Below are positions 52,706 to 61,795 of a stretch of DNA of 64,000 nt, one piece after another (the stretch's first letter is position 1; each line of letters opens with the position of its first letter). The notes below the pieces were generated by a model. That model saw only the letters and a program-made list of their open reading frames with translations, had not been told where the DNA came from and made no database searches. The position numbers and the translations under genes are program-made. Source of the stretch: an uncultured Parabacteroides sp. (lineage in GTDB: Bacteria; Bacteroidota; Bacteroidia; Bacteroidales; Tannerellaceae). The stretch lies in the NCBI GenBank assembly GCA_934725305.1, contig CAKVBA010000009.1:1-64000 (forward strand), in the 5' to 3' direction.

Positions 52706-53177
52706 CCAAATCGGTCATTAGATTACGATTCTTGTTAGTACTTGTTTTGAGCCGGTTGCAATGGTAGCGTTGAAGGCGTTTTTATCATCCATAAAATACA
52801 ATAAGTCAACAAGCAGATAAGAGACTACTAATCAGGTCAAATGGAGTAAGCTATTTCCGAAAATTGGGTAACTACTCCGTTCGGACGGAGTAGTTATTCC
52901 GTCTGAACGGAGTGCCTACCCAATTTCAAAAAAGTCTATACCCTTTTTCCAAAAACTCTATAGACTATTGAAAGATAGTCTATAACCCCTTTTTTTAGGG
53001 TGTTTGGACCAAGACAGATTCGTCTGCCAAGTCCGGCGAAGTTGCCCGTCGTTTCTGCCGGATCCGTTACCGCTTTTAGCAAATAATAATCCGGATAAAA
53101 ATACAATAACTATCTCTCGGCGCATATTTGATTCAGACAATAGACCATTCATTTTTTCGCTCTAATGACCGATTTGG
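52706..53177 (-). repeat. Modular 22-bp array element, copy 4, with 17-bp terminal inverted repeats
   Basis: The ends CCAAATCGGTCATTAGA (52706-52722) and TCTAATGACCGATTTGG (53161-53177) are perfect inverted repeats, giving a 472-bp unit. The core (52852-52987, 136 bp) divides into units of 22, 23, 22, 22, 22 and 25 bp. It is one 22-bp unit shorter than copy 1 and otherwise closely similar, flanks included. No transposase frame is inside. It separates the GH92 terminator from the promoter of the glycosyltransferase. Confidence 0.88.
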
Positions 53178-53304
53178 GTTTAAAAAAGGACATGCCGACC
53201 TTTTCTCCAAACAGTTTTACTTTCCCAACGAAATTGTCAATCCATTTGACAATACGAATTCCGCTACCGAGTTATCAAAACGGCGATAATATAGAAAAAA
53301 TAGT

Positions 53305-53312
53305 TATCTTTG
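53305..53312 (+). promoter_or_regulatory. -7 box of the glycosyltransferase/dihydroorotase operon
   Basis: TATCTTTG, 68 bp before the ATG at 53381. An 8-bp hairpin (ATTGTCAA with TTGACAAT, 53233-53253) lies 50 bp upstream of it and could be an operator. Confidence 0.5.
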
Positions 53313-53380
53313 GAGGATAATTAGCATGAGTGACATCTGATTGTTTATTTAATAAGTTAGATATTAATTAATTGAAGTAT

Positions 53381-54127
53381 ATGTCGGACAGTATCGTCAT
53401 TATTCCTACATACAACGAAAAGGAGAATATTGAAAATATCATTCGGGCCGTGTTTGGTCTGGAAAAAGAATTTCATATTCTGATTGTCGATGATGGCTCA
53501 CCCGATGGGACAGCCGCTATTGTTAAACGCCTGCAACAGGAATTTCCCGAACGTCTCTTCCTGGTGGAACGTGAAGGCAAGTTGGGATTGGGCACGGCCT
53601 ATATCTGCGGATTCAAATGGTCGATTGCCCATAAGTATGACTACATCTTTGAGATGGATGCTGATTTCAGCCATAACCCCAATGATTTGCCTAAGCTGTA
53701 TGCAGCCTGTGCCGAACAGGGTGGTGATGTGGCCATCGGTTCGCGCTATTGCAACGGTGTAAACGTGGTAAGCTGGCCATTGGGCCGTGTGCTGATGTCT
53801 TATTTTGCATCTGTCTATGTACGTCTTGTAACAGGCATGAAGGTGCAGGATACAACGGCCGGGTTCAAGTGTTATCGCCGTGAAGTGCTGGAGACAATCG
53901 AATTGGATAAAATCCATTTCAAGGGATATGCTTTTCAGATTGAGATGAAGTTTACGGCTTATAAGTGTGGCTTCAAAGTGGTGGAAGTTCCTATCATCTT
54001 CATCAACCGTGTGTTGGGAACATCAAAGATGAATACCTCCATTTTTGGTGAGGCTCTGTTTGGTGTACTGAAGCTGAAGTGGTGGAGCTTTTTCCGTAAA
54101 TATCCGCAGAAGAAAAGTAAGAACTAA
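53381..54127 (+). CDS. Polyprenol-phosphate mannosyltransferase-like GT2 (Dpm1 type)
   Basis: A 248-residue GT2 enzyme starting at ATG 53381 (a TTG three codons earlier is also in frame). IVIIPTYNEKENI, the nucleotide-binding IVDDGSPDGT and the metal-binding DADFSHNP are typical, as are TAGFKCYRREVLE and NRVLGTSKMN. No C-terminal membrane helices are present, so it is the soluble Dpm1 type that transfers mannose (or another hexose) from GDP-sugar to polyprenyl phosphate. It feeds envelope or protein glycosylation. Dihydroorotase follows after 17 bp. Confidence 0.9.
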   Translation: MSDSIVIIPTYNEKENIENIIRAVFGLEKEFHILIVDDGSPDGTAAIVKRLQQEFPERLFLVEREGKLGLGTAYICGFKWSIAHKYDYIFEMDADFSHNPNDLPKLYAACAEQGGDVAIGSRYCNGVNVVSWPLGRVLMSYFASVYVRLVTGMKVQDTTAGFKCYRREVLETIELDKIHFKGYAFQIEMKFTAYKCGFKVVEVPIIFINRVLGTSKMNTSIFGEALFGVLKLKWWSFFRKYPQKKSKN

Positions 54128-54144
54128 TGTAAGCTTTATCGCGT

Positions 54145-55491
54145 ATGAACAAGATATTGATCCAAAATGCCCGTATCATCAATGAAGGGGCTATCTTCCA
54201 AGGTTCGGTGTGGATTGAGGGAGATAAGATTGCAGCTATCTATAAAGAAGAGGTGCCGGCCGGAGTGTTGGCCGAGGCTAATGAGGTGATTGACGCAACG
54301 GGCCAGTGGTTGCTACCGGGTGTTATTGATGATCAGGTGCATTTCCGTGATCCCGGTTTGACTCATAAGGGAGATATGCAGACCGAGAGCCGTGCTGCCG
54401 TAGCTGGTGGTGTTACTACATATATGGATATGCCTAATACCAAGCCACAGACAACAACGTTGGCCGATCTGGAGTGGAAGTTCCGTCGTGGAGCCGAGGT
54501 TTCGGTTGCCAACTATTCATTCTTCTTTGGCGGAACCAACGACAATATGGAGGAAATCTGTAAGCTCGACCGTTCGCGCGTGCCGGGGCTGAAGCTCTTC
54601 TTAGGCTCTTCTACAGGAAATATGCTGGTGGATAAAAAGGAGACATTGGCCCGCATCTTTGGCGAGACCGGCATGTTGATTGCCATCCATGCAGAGAAAG
54701 AGGAGGTGATCAAGCGCAATATAGCCTACTACAAGCAGTTGTATGGCGAGGATCTTGATATCTCGTTTCATCGCAAGATCCGTAGCGAAGAGGCCTGCTA
54801 TGCTTCATCGGCCGAGGCAGTGGAATTGGCTACCCGATTGAATGCCCGCCTGCATATCTTGCATCTTTCTACCGCCAAGGAGACAACGCTGCTCGATAAC
54901 AGCAAGCCGTTGGCCGAGAAGAAAATTACCGGTGAGGTTTGTGTTCATCACCTGTGGTTTCATGAAGATGATTATGCGCTCTTTGGCAACCGCATCAAGT
55001 GGAATCCGGCCATCAAGACATTGGCCGACCGTGCGGCATTGCGCGAAGCCGTCAATAATAACACCATTGATATTGTGGCAACCGATCATGCGCCGCATCT
55101 TCCGGAAGAGAAACTGGGAAATTGCCTGACGGCAGCTTCGGGAGGTCCGCTGATTCAGCACTCTTTGATTGTGATGCTTGAGTTGGCTATGGAGGGACGC
55201 TTCACCTATGAAAAGGTGGTGGAAAAGATGTGTCATATGCCGGCCGATCTTTATCATATAGATCGTCGTGGTTATATCCGTCCGGGCTATTATGCCGACT
55301 TGGTGTTGATTGATCCGAAAGCAGTGTGGACCGTAGCGAAAGATAATATTTTATATAAATGTGGGTGGTCGCCCTTTGAGGGATATACTTTCCATCATGC
55401 CGTATCGAAGACTTGGGTGAATGGTCAGCTGGCCTATCACGATGGCATCGTTGAGGATGCCGTACGCGGTATGGAGGTAAAGTATCTTTGA
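54145..55491 (+). CDS. pyrC: Dihydroorotase
   Basis: A 448-residue amidohydrolase for ring closure of carbamoyl aspartate in pyrimidine synthesis. Motifs: [20 protein letters not shown] (about 57-76), [26 protein letters not shown] and the catalytic Asp in IVATDHAPH. The first histidine of the usual HxH metal site is Gln (QVH), as I recall from other Bacteroidota dihydroorotases; the remaining ligands appear intact. It shares an operon with the mannosyltransferase without an obvious functional link. Confidence 0.92.
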   Translation: MNKILIQNARIINEGAIFQGSVWIEGDKIAAIYKEEVPAGVLAEANEVIDATGQWLLPGVIDDQVHFRDPGLTHKGDMQTESRAAVAGGVTTYMDMPNTKPQTTTLADLEWKFRRGAEVSVANYSFFFGGTNDNMEEICKLDRSRVPGLKLFLGSSTGNMLVDKKETLARIFGETGMLIAIHAEKEEVIKRNIAYYKQLYGEDLDISFHRKIRSEEACYASSAEAVELATRLNARLHILHLSTAKETTLLDNSKPLAEKKITGEVCVHHLWFHEDDYALFGNRIKWNPAIKTLADRAALREAVNNNTIDIVATDHAPHLPEEKLGNCLTAASGGPLIQHSLIVMLELAMEGRFTYEKVVEKMCHMPADLYHIDRRGYIRPGYYADLVLIDPKAVWTVAKDNILYKCGWSPFEGYTFHHAVSKTWVNGQLAYHDGIVEDAVRGMEVKYL

Positions 55492-55522
55492 TAAGAGAAG
55501 GAGAGAAACCGTTCCGAAAGAG

Positions 55523-55606
55523 AGCAGAACGCTTCAATGTGTGCGATGGATTGAGGCGTTCTGCTGACATACAGATCCAATAGAGAATGTGCTATTGGAT
55601 CTGTAT
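55523..55606. terminator. Two tandem hairpins between convergent pyrC and queE
   Basis: Hairpin 1: AGCAGAACGC (55523 on) with GCGTTCTGCT (to 55565), extended by TCAA/TTGA. Hairpin 2: ATACAGATCCAATAG (55569-55583) with its exact complement (55592-55606); the latter includes the last four codons and stop of queE. Confidence 0.65.
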
Positions 55607-56137
55607 TAGTTTATGGGTCTGCAGACTGAGCCGCCATTCCGGATGTTGCAGGATATATTGCACCACATCGTCGGTGTTTTGGCAGGAGCAGGGTTGCAGA
55701 AAATGGTGTTGTGCCGGCATAGCGGCATAGGCCGAAAGATCTTGTCCGACAAACACCACTTTTATCTCGTCGATATGCGTCAGCACAACCGGTGCATTCT
55801 CTTTGGGAGAGCAGGTAATCCAGTCGATGCCTTTCGGAAGTGGGCGAGTGCCGTTAGTCTCGATACAGACATATTTGCCTGCCTCATGAAGCTGTTCGAT
55901 AAAGGAGTCGTCAATCCATAGAGACGGTTCGCCGCCGGTGAGGATAACCATGCGGGCCGGATAGCTGACAACTTGTTTTACAATCTCTTCGTCACTCATC
56001 CAAGTGCCCTCTTCGTGGCGTGTGTCGCAGAAGGAACATTTTAGATTGCAGCCCGAGAAGCGGACAAACACCGCCGCGTAGCCTGTGTGAAATCCTTCAC
56101 CCTGTAGGCTATAGAAAATCTCATTAATCTTTCTCAT
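55592..56137 (-). CDS. queE: 7-carboxy-7-deazaguanine synthase QueE
   Basis: A 181-residue radical SAM enzyme. I start it at the ATG at 56137 (MRKINEIFYSLQGEG), because residues further upstream belong to queD read in another frame. The cluster motif is CNLKCSFC, preceded by FVRFSG; GGEPSL binds SAM. It converts 6-carboxytetrahydropterin to 7-carboxy-7-deazaguanine on the way to preQ0/queuosine. The size is at the short end of the family. The start overlaps queD by 14 bp, so translation is coupled. Confidence 0.93.
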   Translation of the reverse strand: MRKINEIFYSLQGEGFHTGYAAVFVRFSGCNLKCSFCDTRHEEGTWMSDEEIVKQVVSYPARMVILTGGEPSLWIDDSFIEQLHEAGKYVCIETNGTRPLPKGIDWITCSPKENAPVVLTHIDEIKVVFVGQDLSAYAAMPAQHHFLQPCSCQNTDDVVQYILQHPEWRLSLQTHKLIQIQ

Positions 56138-56456
56138 AGATGGCAGTGTTTCCTTCCGACTCTTGCACCTCAGCTTTGAAGCATTCAGGAATCTGGTCAC
56201 AGATCCAGCGGGCCATGTTTTCGGCAGTGGGGTTAAACGGTAAAATGTCATTCAAGTTCTGATGATCGAGACGCTTCTTGACAATCTCTTTGATGTGGCT
56301 GAAGTCGATCACCATGCCGTCTGCATTCAACTCTTTGGATCGGCAATAGACTGTGATAATCCAATTGTGACCATGCAGATTCTCACATTTGCTGGAATAG
56401 GAGAGCTTGAGCCTATGTGAGGCTGAAATCTCCATGCGTTTAATAACTGTGTACAT
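56124..56456 (-). CDS. queD: 6-carboxytetrahydropterin synthase QueD
   Basis: A 110-residue T-fold enzyme. Zinc ligands are the His in SASHRLKL and the pair in ENLHGHNW; FNPTAEN and the conserved catalytic Cys (KCENLHGH) and Glu (VQESEGN) are present. It makes 6-carboxytetrahydropterin from dihydroneopterin triphosphate for QueE. The gene lies directly after a promoter and a structured leader (56483-56551). Confidence 0.94.
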   Translation of the reverse strand: MYTVIKRMEISASHRLKLSYSSKCENLHGHNWIITVYCRSKELNADGMVIDFSHIKEIVKKRLDHQNLNDILPFNPTAENMARWICDQIPECFKAEVQESEGNTAIYEKD

Positions 56457-56482
56457 ACAATTTGTTGGTTATGAAAAGAATA

Positions 56483-56551
56483 AAAGACCTGTCGCCTGTA
56501 ATGTCACCTCCAGGAAGCCTGTCTTTATCATTAATATTGGCCTCAAAAGTA
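56483..56551 (-). promoter_or_regulatory. queDE promoter and structured leader
   Basis: TACTTTTG on the minus strand (56544-56551) is the -7 box. In the leader AAAGAC pairs with GTCTTT (56483-56488, 56521-56526) and encloses CCTG/CAGG around a 12-nt loop, then TTTTATTCTTTT. A regulatory fold is suggested by its position before a queuosine operon, but it does not match the preQ1-I pattern I know. Confidence 0.4.
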
Positions 56552-56649
56552 CATAATTTTTCGGAAGTCTCTTCTTTTGGGCTTTGGAATTTAAAGCAGT
56601 ATCCGTTTATTTAAGGCTTTTAAGGAGTGGCTATCAGAGAATATTTGGC

Positions 56650-56657
56650 TAAGTTTG
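56650..56657 (+). promoter_or_regulatory. -7 box of the GH51 gene
   Basis: TAAGTTTG followed by CACTT, 20 bp before the ATG. It is divergent from the queDE promoter. Confidence 0.5.
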
Positions 56658-56676
56658 CACTTTAAAACAGAGAGAA

Positions 56677-59166
56677 ATGAAAATCTGCTATTTATATCAA
56701 CGCAGTTGGTGTTGTGTGTCGGTCTGTATCGGAATGCTTTTAGCGATGCTTTCATGCCAGCACGAGATGCCTGTGTTATCAACCATTACAATAGACGCCG
56801 AGAGCCAGACTCAGCCTGTCAATCCTGAGTTATATGGACTTTCACTGGAAGAAATCAATCATGCCATTGATGGCGGATTGTATGCCGAGATGATTAGTAA
56901 CCGTAGTTTCGAAGAGGGCGTTCCTCCGCTAAACTGTCCCTTCGATGTGCAACGTCGTCTGCTTTTTACCCCAAACGGATGGTCTATCCCTTTTTTGCGT
57001 TCCGACTCCATTCCCGGATGGCGACGTTATTCGCCGAACACCTTTATGATGTTGGATGCTGAGGCGCGAATCAACGAATATAATAAACGCTCATTGCTGG
57101 TTTCGGTTTCGTCGTCGGCCGGTAATCAGCGCGGTGGAGTAGTGGCTGAGGGTTATCGGGGCATTTCGCTGAGCAAGGACGAGAACTATCAGCTGTCGTT
57201 CTGGTCTAAAGGCGCCTCATTCTATCCGAAGACGGTGCGGGTGGCACTGGTCGATTCGGCCACACAGCAGCCGGTGAGTGACGAGTTAACCCTTTTGCCT
57301 ACGATGGAATGGCGACACTATAAACACCGTTTTACAGCCAAGGCCGACCTGCACAATGCCCGTCTGGCTTTTATGGCCGATAGTGCCACTACCTTTTGGC
57401 TCGATGTGGTTTCACTCTTTCCCGAGAAGACATGGAAAGGACGTCACAACGGTCAGCGTGCCGATTTAATGGAGAAGATTGCCGACTTGCATCCTCGTTT
57501 TATCCGCTTTCCGGGCGGTAGCTTTGTCGAGGGCTATACGGCCGGAACCTTTCCTATTTGGCGAGAGACAGTAGGACCAATTGAGATGCGTAAGAGTTTC
57601 TGGAATGTGTGGGCTTATGGTTCGACCAATGGCATGGGCTTTCATGAATATCTGCAACTGTGCGAAGATCTGGGAGCCGAACCCATCTATGTGGTTAATA
57701 GTGGAGTGACCAGTCAGACTCGGCGTCCGCGCTTCGAAGATATCACGGCCATGAACCGTTGGGTACAAGATGTGGCATTGGATGCTTTGGCCTACGCGAA
57801 TGCTCCGGCCGACTCCTTGTTGGGAAGTCTGCGTGCTCAAAACGGTCATCCCGAACCTTTTCACCTGAAGTATATTGAGGTGGGTAGTGAAAACCACGGC
57901 CCTGATTATGAGAAACGTTTTGCCCTGTTTCGCGAAGCCATCAAGGAAAACTATCCCGATGTGATGGTCATCAGTAGCTCTTCGCTATCGAAGCGTAGCC
58001 GAGGCGATTGGAGTGATGCCCACTATCACGCCGGGGCGGACTATTTTATAGCCAATCACAATCGCTATACGGCAGATCGCCACTATCGTCGTTCGCAAGG
58101 ACTCTTTATTGGTGAGTTTGGCGCTGTGGGCGGAGTTGCTTCCGGCACGATGCAGGCGGCTTTGGGCGAAGCCTGTTTTCTGTTGGGAGTGGAGTCACAG
58201 CCGGAGATGGTGCGTCGATTGGCCTATGCGCCGGTGCTCGAGAATGTCTCTTATCATCAAGACCGTCCGGGCATGATCCGTTTCGATAATCATCGTGTGT
58301 TGCTGACGCCATCTTATCATCTATGGAAACTCTTTGTCGGCCATCGGGGCGACGAGGTGTTGAAGACCAATGTCGATACGTATGGAAAGCCTCAGGTCTC
58401 TTTCGGAGGAGTAGCTGTGCGTATGTTCGATAATAGCTATGATCTGCAGCAGGTCTCTATCAACGGTCGTCCGGTCAGTGAGGGAACCATTCTTTCCGGA
58501 GATTGGAAGGTCAATCAGGGAGAACTGATTCCTGTGCCTAATCGTTGGAACTATCTGTTGATGGGTGATACATCGGCCTACAATTATGAGTTTACGGCTC
58601 AGATCCGTCGCACGAAAGGTAGTGGCCAGATACAATTTCATCTACGTGACAACGGTTACACCGATGAACGATGTAACTATGTGGGCTTCACGATTGGAGC
58701 CGGACAGAGCGAGTTCTTCCATCAGACCGGCGGTGTTCGTGACACATTGGCTTCGCCTAAGCCCTTTGCCTTTCAGAGCAATCGCTGGTATCAGCTTCGT
58801 TTTGTCTGTCAAGAGGGAAATATCCGTTGCTATGTCGATGATGAGCTGATTCATACTGTTGATTTGCGTCCGTTGCCTTCGTTGGTGGCATTAGCCACGC
58901 TCGATAAGGAGCATAAGCAGGTGTTGTTGAAGGTAGTGAATACTACGCAACACGAGGAACGTACCGAATTGGTGATTCGTGGATTGAGTGTGAAAAACAA
59001 GGCTTCGCTGGTTGAACTGGCCTCACAACCCGAGGCAGCCAATAGCTTTGCCGATCCTGAACGGATTCGGCCGGTATCCAAAGAGATTGAGTTTTCGTTG
59101 GGATTGCCAATGGTCTATGTCTTTCCTCCCAGTTCGGTTACAATACTGAAGCTATCGGTTGAATAA
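56677..59166 (+). CDS. GH51-type alpha-L-arabinofuranosidase lipoprotein
   Basis: An 829-residue exported enzyme (lipobox AMLSC, Cys27). An N-terminal region (about 40-110) leads to a CBM-like jelly roll (about 150-250), then the (beta/alpha)8 barrel: RFPGGSFVEGY, acid/base Glu405 in EVGSENHGPDY and nucleophile Glu480 in FIGEFGAVGG. A LamG/CBM-like domain lies at about 610-720 within the C-terminal half, followed by the GH51 beta-sandwich end. It removes arabinofuranosyl side chains from plant polysaccharides. It is monocistronic with its own promoter. Confidence 0.9.
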   Translation: MKICYLYQRSWCCVSVCIGMLLAMLSCQHEMPVLSTITIDAESQTQPVNPELYGLSLEEINHAIDGGLYAEMISNRSFEEGVPPLNCPFDVQRRLLFTPNGWSIPFLRSDSIPGWRRYSPNTFMMLDAEARINEYNKRSLLVSVSSSAGNQRGGVVAEGYRGISLSKDENYQLSFWSKGASFYPKTVRVALVDSATQQPVSDELTLLPTMEWRHYKHRFTAKADLHNARLAFMADSATTFWLDVVSLFPEKTWKGRHNGQRADLMEKIADLHPRFIRFPGGSFVEGYTAGTFPIWRETVGPIEMRKSFWNVWAYGSTNGMGFHEYLQLCEDLGAEPIYVVNSGVTSQTRRPRFEDITAMNRWVQDVALDALAYANAPADSLLGSLRAQNGHPEPFHLKYIEVGSENHGPDYEKRFALFREAIKENYPDVMVISSSSLSKRSRGDWSDAHYHAGADYFIANHNRYTADRHYRRSQGLFIGEFGAVGGVASGTMQAALGEACFLLGVESQPEMVRRLAYAPVLENVSYHQDRPGMIRFDNHRVLLTPSYHLWKLFVGHRGDEVLKTNVDTYGKPQVSFGGVAVRMFDNSYDLQQVSINGRPVSEGTILSGDWKVNQGELIPVPNRWNYLLMGDTSAYNYEFTAQIRRTKGSGQIQFHLRDNGYTDERCNYVGFTIGAGQSEFFHQTGGVRDTLASPKPFAFQSNRWYQLRFVCQEGNIRCYVDDELIHTVDLRPLPSLVALATLDKEHKQVLLKVVNTTQHEERTELVIRGLSVKNKASLVELASQPEAANSFADPERIRPVSKEIEFSLGLPMVYVFPPSSVTILKLSVE

Positions 59167-59181
59167 TAGGATTTGTTTGTC

Positions 59182-59189
59182 TAATTTTG
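59182..59189 (+). promoter_or_regulatory. -7 box of the secreted hypothetical gene
   Basis: TAATTTTG followed by CATC, 37 bp before the ATG; two TTTG lie too close for a -33 box. Confidence 0.4.
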
Positions 59190-59226
59190 CATCGATGAAT
59201 TTATCCCTTAAGTCTTAATAAAGAGA

Positions 59227-59988
59227 ATGAAAATGAGAAAGATGTTTTTGGTATGCATACTTTGTGCTATGTATGCAATGAATGCTGTTGTTGTGGCTCA
59301 GAGCAGTGAGTCCGGGTTGTTTAATTCATTAGCTGTTGGCGTGAATGCCGGTACGACCGGTGTGGGTTTTGATGTAGCAACTCCGATGGGCCGTTTCTTT
59401 GCGGTTCGAGCGGGAGTTGATTTTATGCCGAATATCCGTTTTCATACGGATGTGGATATCAAGGTAGATGTGAATTTCCCGGGTGGAAACCATACATCTG
59501 TCACTACACTTGATGTTGAGACAGCGTTGAAGCGCGTGAGCGGTGATGTGTTATTGAACATTTATCCCTTTCCTTCGTCTGGGTTCTTCTTGTGTGGCGG
59601 AGCCTATTTTGGCGGAGAAGAGGTAGTCAAGATAAGTAGTCATAGTAGTGAGCTTGCCGAATTGTTAGCCCAGAGTAATAATCTCGGTTTCGATATTGGA
59701 GACCTTTCTTCTATTCCGGTGGACCGCAATGGAGATCTATTGGGTGGTTTGAGAGTTGCCAAGATTCGTCCTTATGTAGGTTTGGGATTTGGTCGTGCCG
59801 TTCCTAAGAAGCATTTGGGATTCATGGTTGATTTGGGTGCTCAGATTCATGGCACACCTGATATTCATTCAGAGACCGGTGATTTGGAGATGTTGATTCA
59901 AGAGGCTAATGACGATATCACCAAGGGTATAAAGAAGATGAAAGTTTATCCGGTACTGAAGTTCCGTTTGTGTGGTAAATTGTTTTAA
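59227..59988 (+). CDS. Secreted hypothetical protein, probable small outer-membrane barrel
   Basis: A 253-residue protein with a signal peptide (about 1-25, ending VVVAQ). The rest alternates glycine-rich beta strands (SLAVGVNAGTTGVGFDVAT, FFAVRAGVDFMP, KRVSGDVLLNIYPFPSSGFF, IRPYVGLGFGRAVP), as in small Bacteroidota beta-barrel proteins, and ends in an alternating hydrophobic strand (YPVLKFRLCGKLF) with terminal Phe, as required for barrel assembly. I do not recognise a family. It is a single gene with its own promoter, convergent to the M28 peptidase. Confidence 0.75.
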   Translation: MKMRKMFLVCILCAMYAMNAVVVAQSSESGLFNSLAVGVNAGTTGVGFDVATPMGRFFAVRAGVDFMPNIRFHTDVDIKVDVNFPGGNHTSVTTLDVETALKRVSGDVLLNIYPFPSSGFFLCGGAYFGGEEVVKISSHSSELAELLAQSNNLGFDIGDLSSIPVDRNGDLLGGLRVAKIRPYVGLGFGRAVPKKHLGFMVDLGAQIHGTPDIHSETGDLEMLIQEANDDITKGIKKMKVYPVLKFRLCGKLF

Positions 59989-60075
59989 TCCCAATTGATT
60001 CGATATGTAGGCGGAATGAGTTGCGTCTGTTTAATCCTTTCCTTCCAACGCTAAAAACCGCCTTTCCCTTTTTTA

Positions 60076-60127
60076 GGTGCGCCATAATTAGTAAAACGCC
60101 ATGAGGCAGATTACAATTATGGCACAC
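60076..60127. repeat. GGTGYGYCA-type hairpin between convergent genes
   Basis: GGTGCGCCATAATT (60076-60089) pairs with AATTATGGCACAC (60115-60127). It occupies the gap between the barrel protein and the M28 peptidase and probably serves as bidirectional terminator. Confidence 0.6.
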
Positions 60128-60145
60128 ATTTTCAAGGGTTATTTG

Positions 60146-61648
60146 TTATTTATCAGCAATCATAATTGTTGTCCAATAGAGCCATTCGGCTTCGGCCTGA
60201 AGAATCTCCGGATTGATACTCTCTGTATTATCCTTCGGATGGTGATAATATCCGTCACCGGAAGCGCGGAAGTCCATACAAGGATAGCCGGCCTGCATAA
60301 ACAGTGTGCCATCTGTGCGAGGACGAGTGAGGAAATGATTCTTCCAGAAGAGCACGCGGCGGTGAATGTAGGCATCGTTGGCTTTGCGGGCCACTTCGGC
60401 CAGTTCGGGATATTTATAGTTGTAATGAGCCACCAGCGTTTCTCCGGCGCCCACCTGTTCCAGGTTGATTATGGCTGCAACCTTCTCTTTCGGCACCACC
60501 GGATGTTTGGTATAATAAGCACTACCAGTCAAGCCGGCCTCTTCGCCATCGAGACTCATGAAGATAACACTACGTTTAGGTTTGTTCTTGGTCTTTGCCA
60601 TAGCTTCAGCCACACCTAGCAATACAGAAGTGGCCGAGTTGTTGTCGTTGGCTCCTTCGATGTGATACGGAATCATGCCCAGATGGTCGAGATGCGCAGC
60701 AATGATTACATATTCGTTAGCCAAAACAGGATCACTACCTTTAATCATACCCAAGATATTCTTTCCGGTAGAGTTGGGATTGTAGGTGGCATTCATCTTG
60801 ATGTGAGCCTTCTTGCCTGTGTTGAACGAAGCCGGCTTCTTTGTCTTATAGATGTTGCGGACAGTTTCCTTATAGTTTCTTCCTGTGCCGAGGAAGATGT
60901 CGTTGACTACTGTGTCTGTTACATGACAATAGACAAAACCAGGATTGTATGGAGCACACGGTCCGGGCACCCAATAGTAGAGAAGTCCGGCTGCACCATG
61001 AGCTACCGCATTGTTGAGCTTAGTGGGATGTAGCGTGTGTTTATACCACATTGCCAAGGTGTCGGGATGACTGCTTGTGTTGGGTGTTTCACCTTCCATC
61101 AACACAATCTTACCCTTTACATCAATACCTTTATAATCGTCGTAGCCCAATTCGGGAGCTGTTACTCCAAAGCCCACGTACACCACATCTGCCGTGATGT
61201 CACCGTTGTCGGACATGCCGCCGGCGAACCATCCATCAGCCCACGGATAGGACTTGCTGACCCAGGTAACATTCTTTTTCCCGTCGGGAGTAGGAAAGAG
61301 GACGTCCATTGTGCTGCCCGGTTTGATCTCTACACAAGGATGAGGAAACTCCTGAATGTAGGAGCCGTTGTCACCGATAGGCTGCAAACCCCATTCTGTA
61401 TAATAGCCTTTGACAATCTCTACTGCTTTTGCCATACCGGGTGAGCCGGCCAAGCGGCCTTCGAGAGCCGGATCGGAGAGTTGTTTGACATATCCGAACA
61501 GCTTCTTCGAGTTGATAACGCGGTGCATTACGCCCAAGCGCTCTTGTTCAACGGGTTGTTTGTCGTCGGGAGCCGCCTGTAGTTGTTGTCCCATCGGGAT
61601 GGACAGAGCCATCGCCAGGGCAAGTCGTAATAAAGTGTTTTTCTTCAT
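60146..61648 (-). CDS. Secreted M28-family metallopeptidase with PA domain
   Basis: A 500-residue protein with a signal peptide (residues 1-25). A PA-type insert (about 130-270; DVVYVGFGVTAPELGYDDYK, VKGKIVLMEGE) precedes and interrupts the M28 core. Di-zinc ligands and catalytic residues: IIAAHLDHLGM, EGANDNNSATS, SLDGEEAGLTGS, IINLEQVG and the late YYHHPKD. It is probably an aminopeptidase acting in the periplasm or outside. It follows the GH20 gene on the same strand, separated by a strong terminator. Confidence 0.9.
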   Translation of the reverse strand: MKKNTLLRLALAMALSIPMGQQLQAAPDDKQPVEQERLGVMHRVINSKKLFGYVKQLSDPALEGRLAGSPGMAKAVEIVKGYYTEWGLQPIGDNGSYIQEFPHPCVEIKPGSTMDVLFPTPDGKKNVTWVSKSYPWADGWFAGGMSDNGDITADVVYVGFGVTAPELGYDDYKGIDVKGKIVLMEGETPNTSSHPDTLAMWYKHTLHPTKLNNAVAHGAAGLLYYWVPGPCAPYNPGFVYCHVTDTVVNDIFLGTGRNYKETVRNIYKTKKPASFNTGKKAHIKMNATYNPNSTGKNILGMIKGSDPVLANEYVIIAAHLDHLGMIPYHIEGANDNNSATSVLLGVAEAMAKTKNKPKRSVIFMSLDGEEAGLTGSAYYTKHPVVPKEKVAAIINLEQVGAGETLVAHYNYKYPELAEVARKANDAYIHRRVLFWKNHFLTRPRTDGTLFMQAGYPCMDFRASGDGYYHHPKDNTESINPEILQAEAEWLYWTTIMIADK

Positions 61649-61715
61649 AATTATTAGAATATAAAGTCGTATTATTATTCTCGGTATGGGGCTAAATATA
61701 CGATTTAATTTGGAT

Positions 61716-61761
61716 AAAAAAGGAGCTGTATGGATTTTTTATTCAAATTCCATACAGCTCC
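61716..61761 (-). terminator. Terminator of the GH20 gene
   Basis: GGAGCTGTATGGA (61722-61734) pairs perfectly with TCCATACAGCTCC (61749-61761), and six T follow on the minus strand. Confidence 0.85.
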
Positions 61762-61795
61762 GTTTAATCTAAGCTATATCGTTGGGATACGATGA

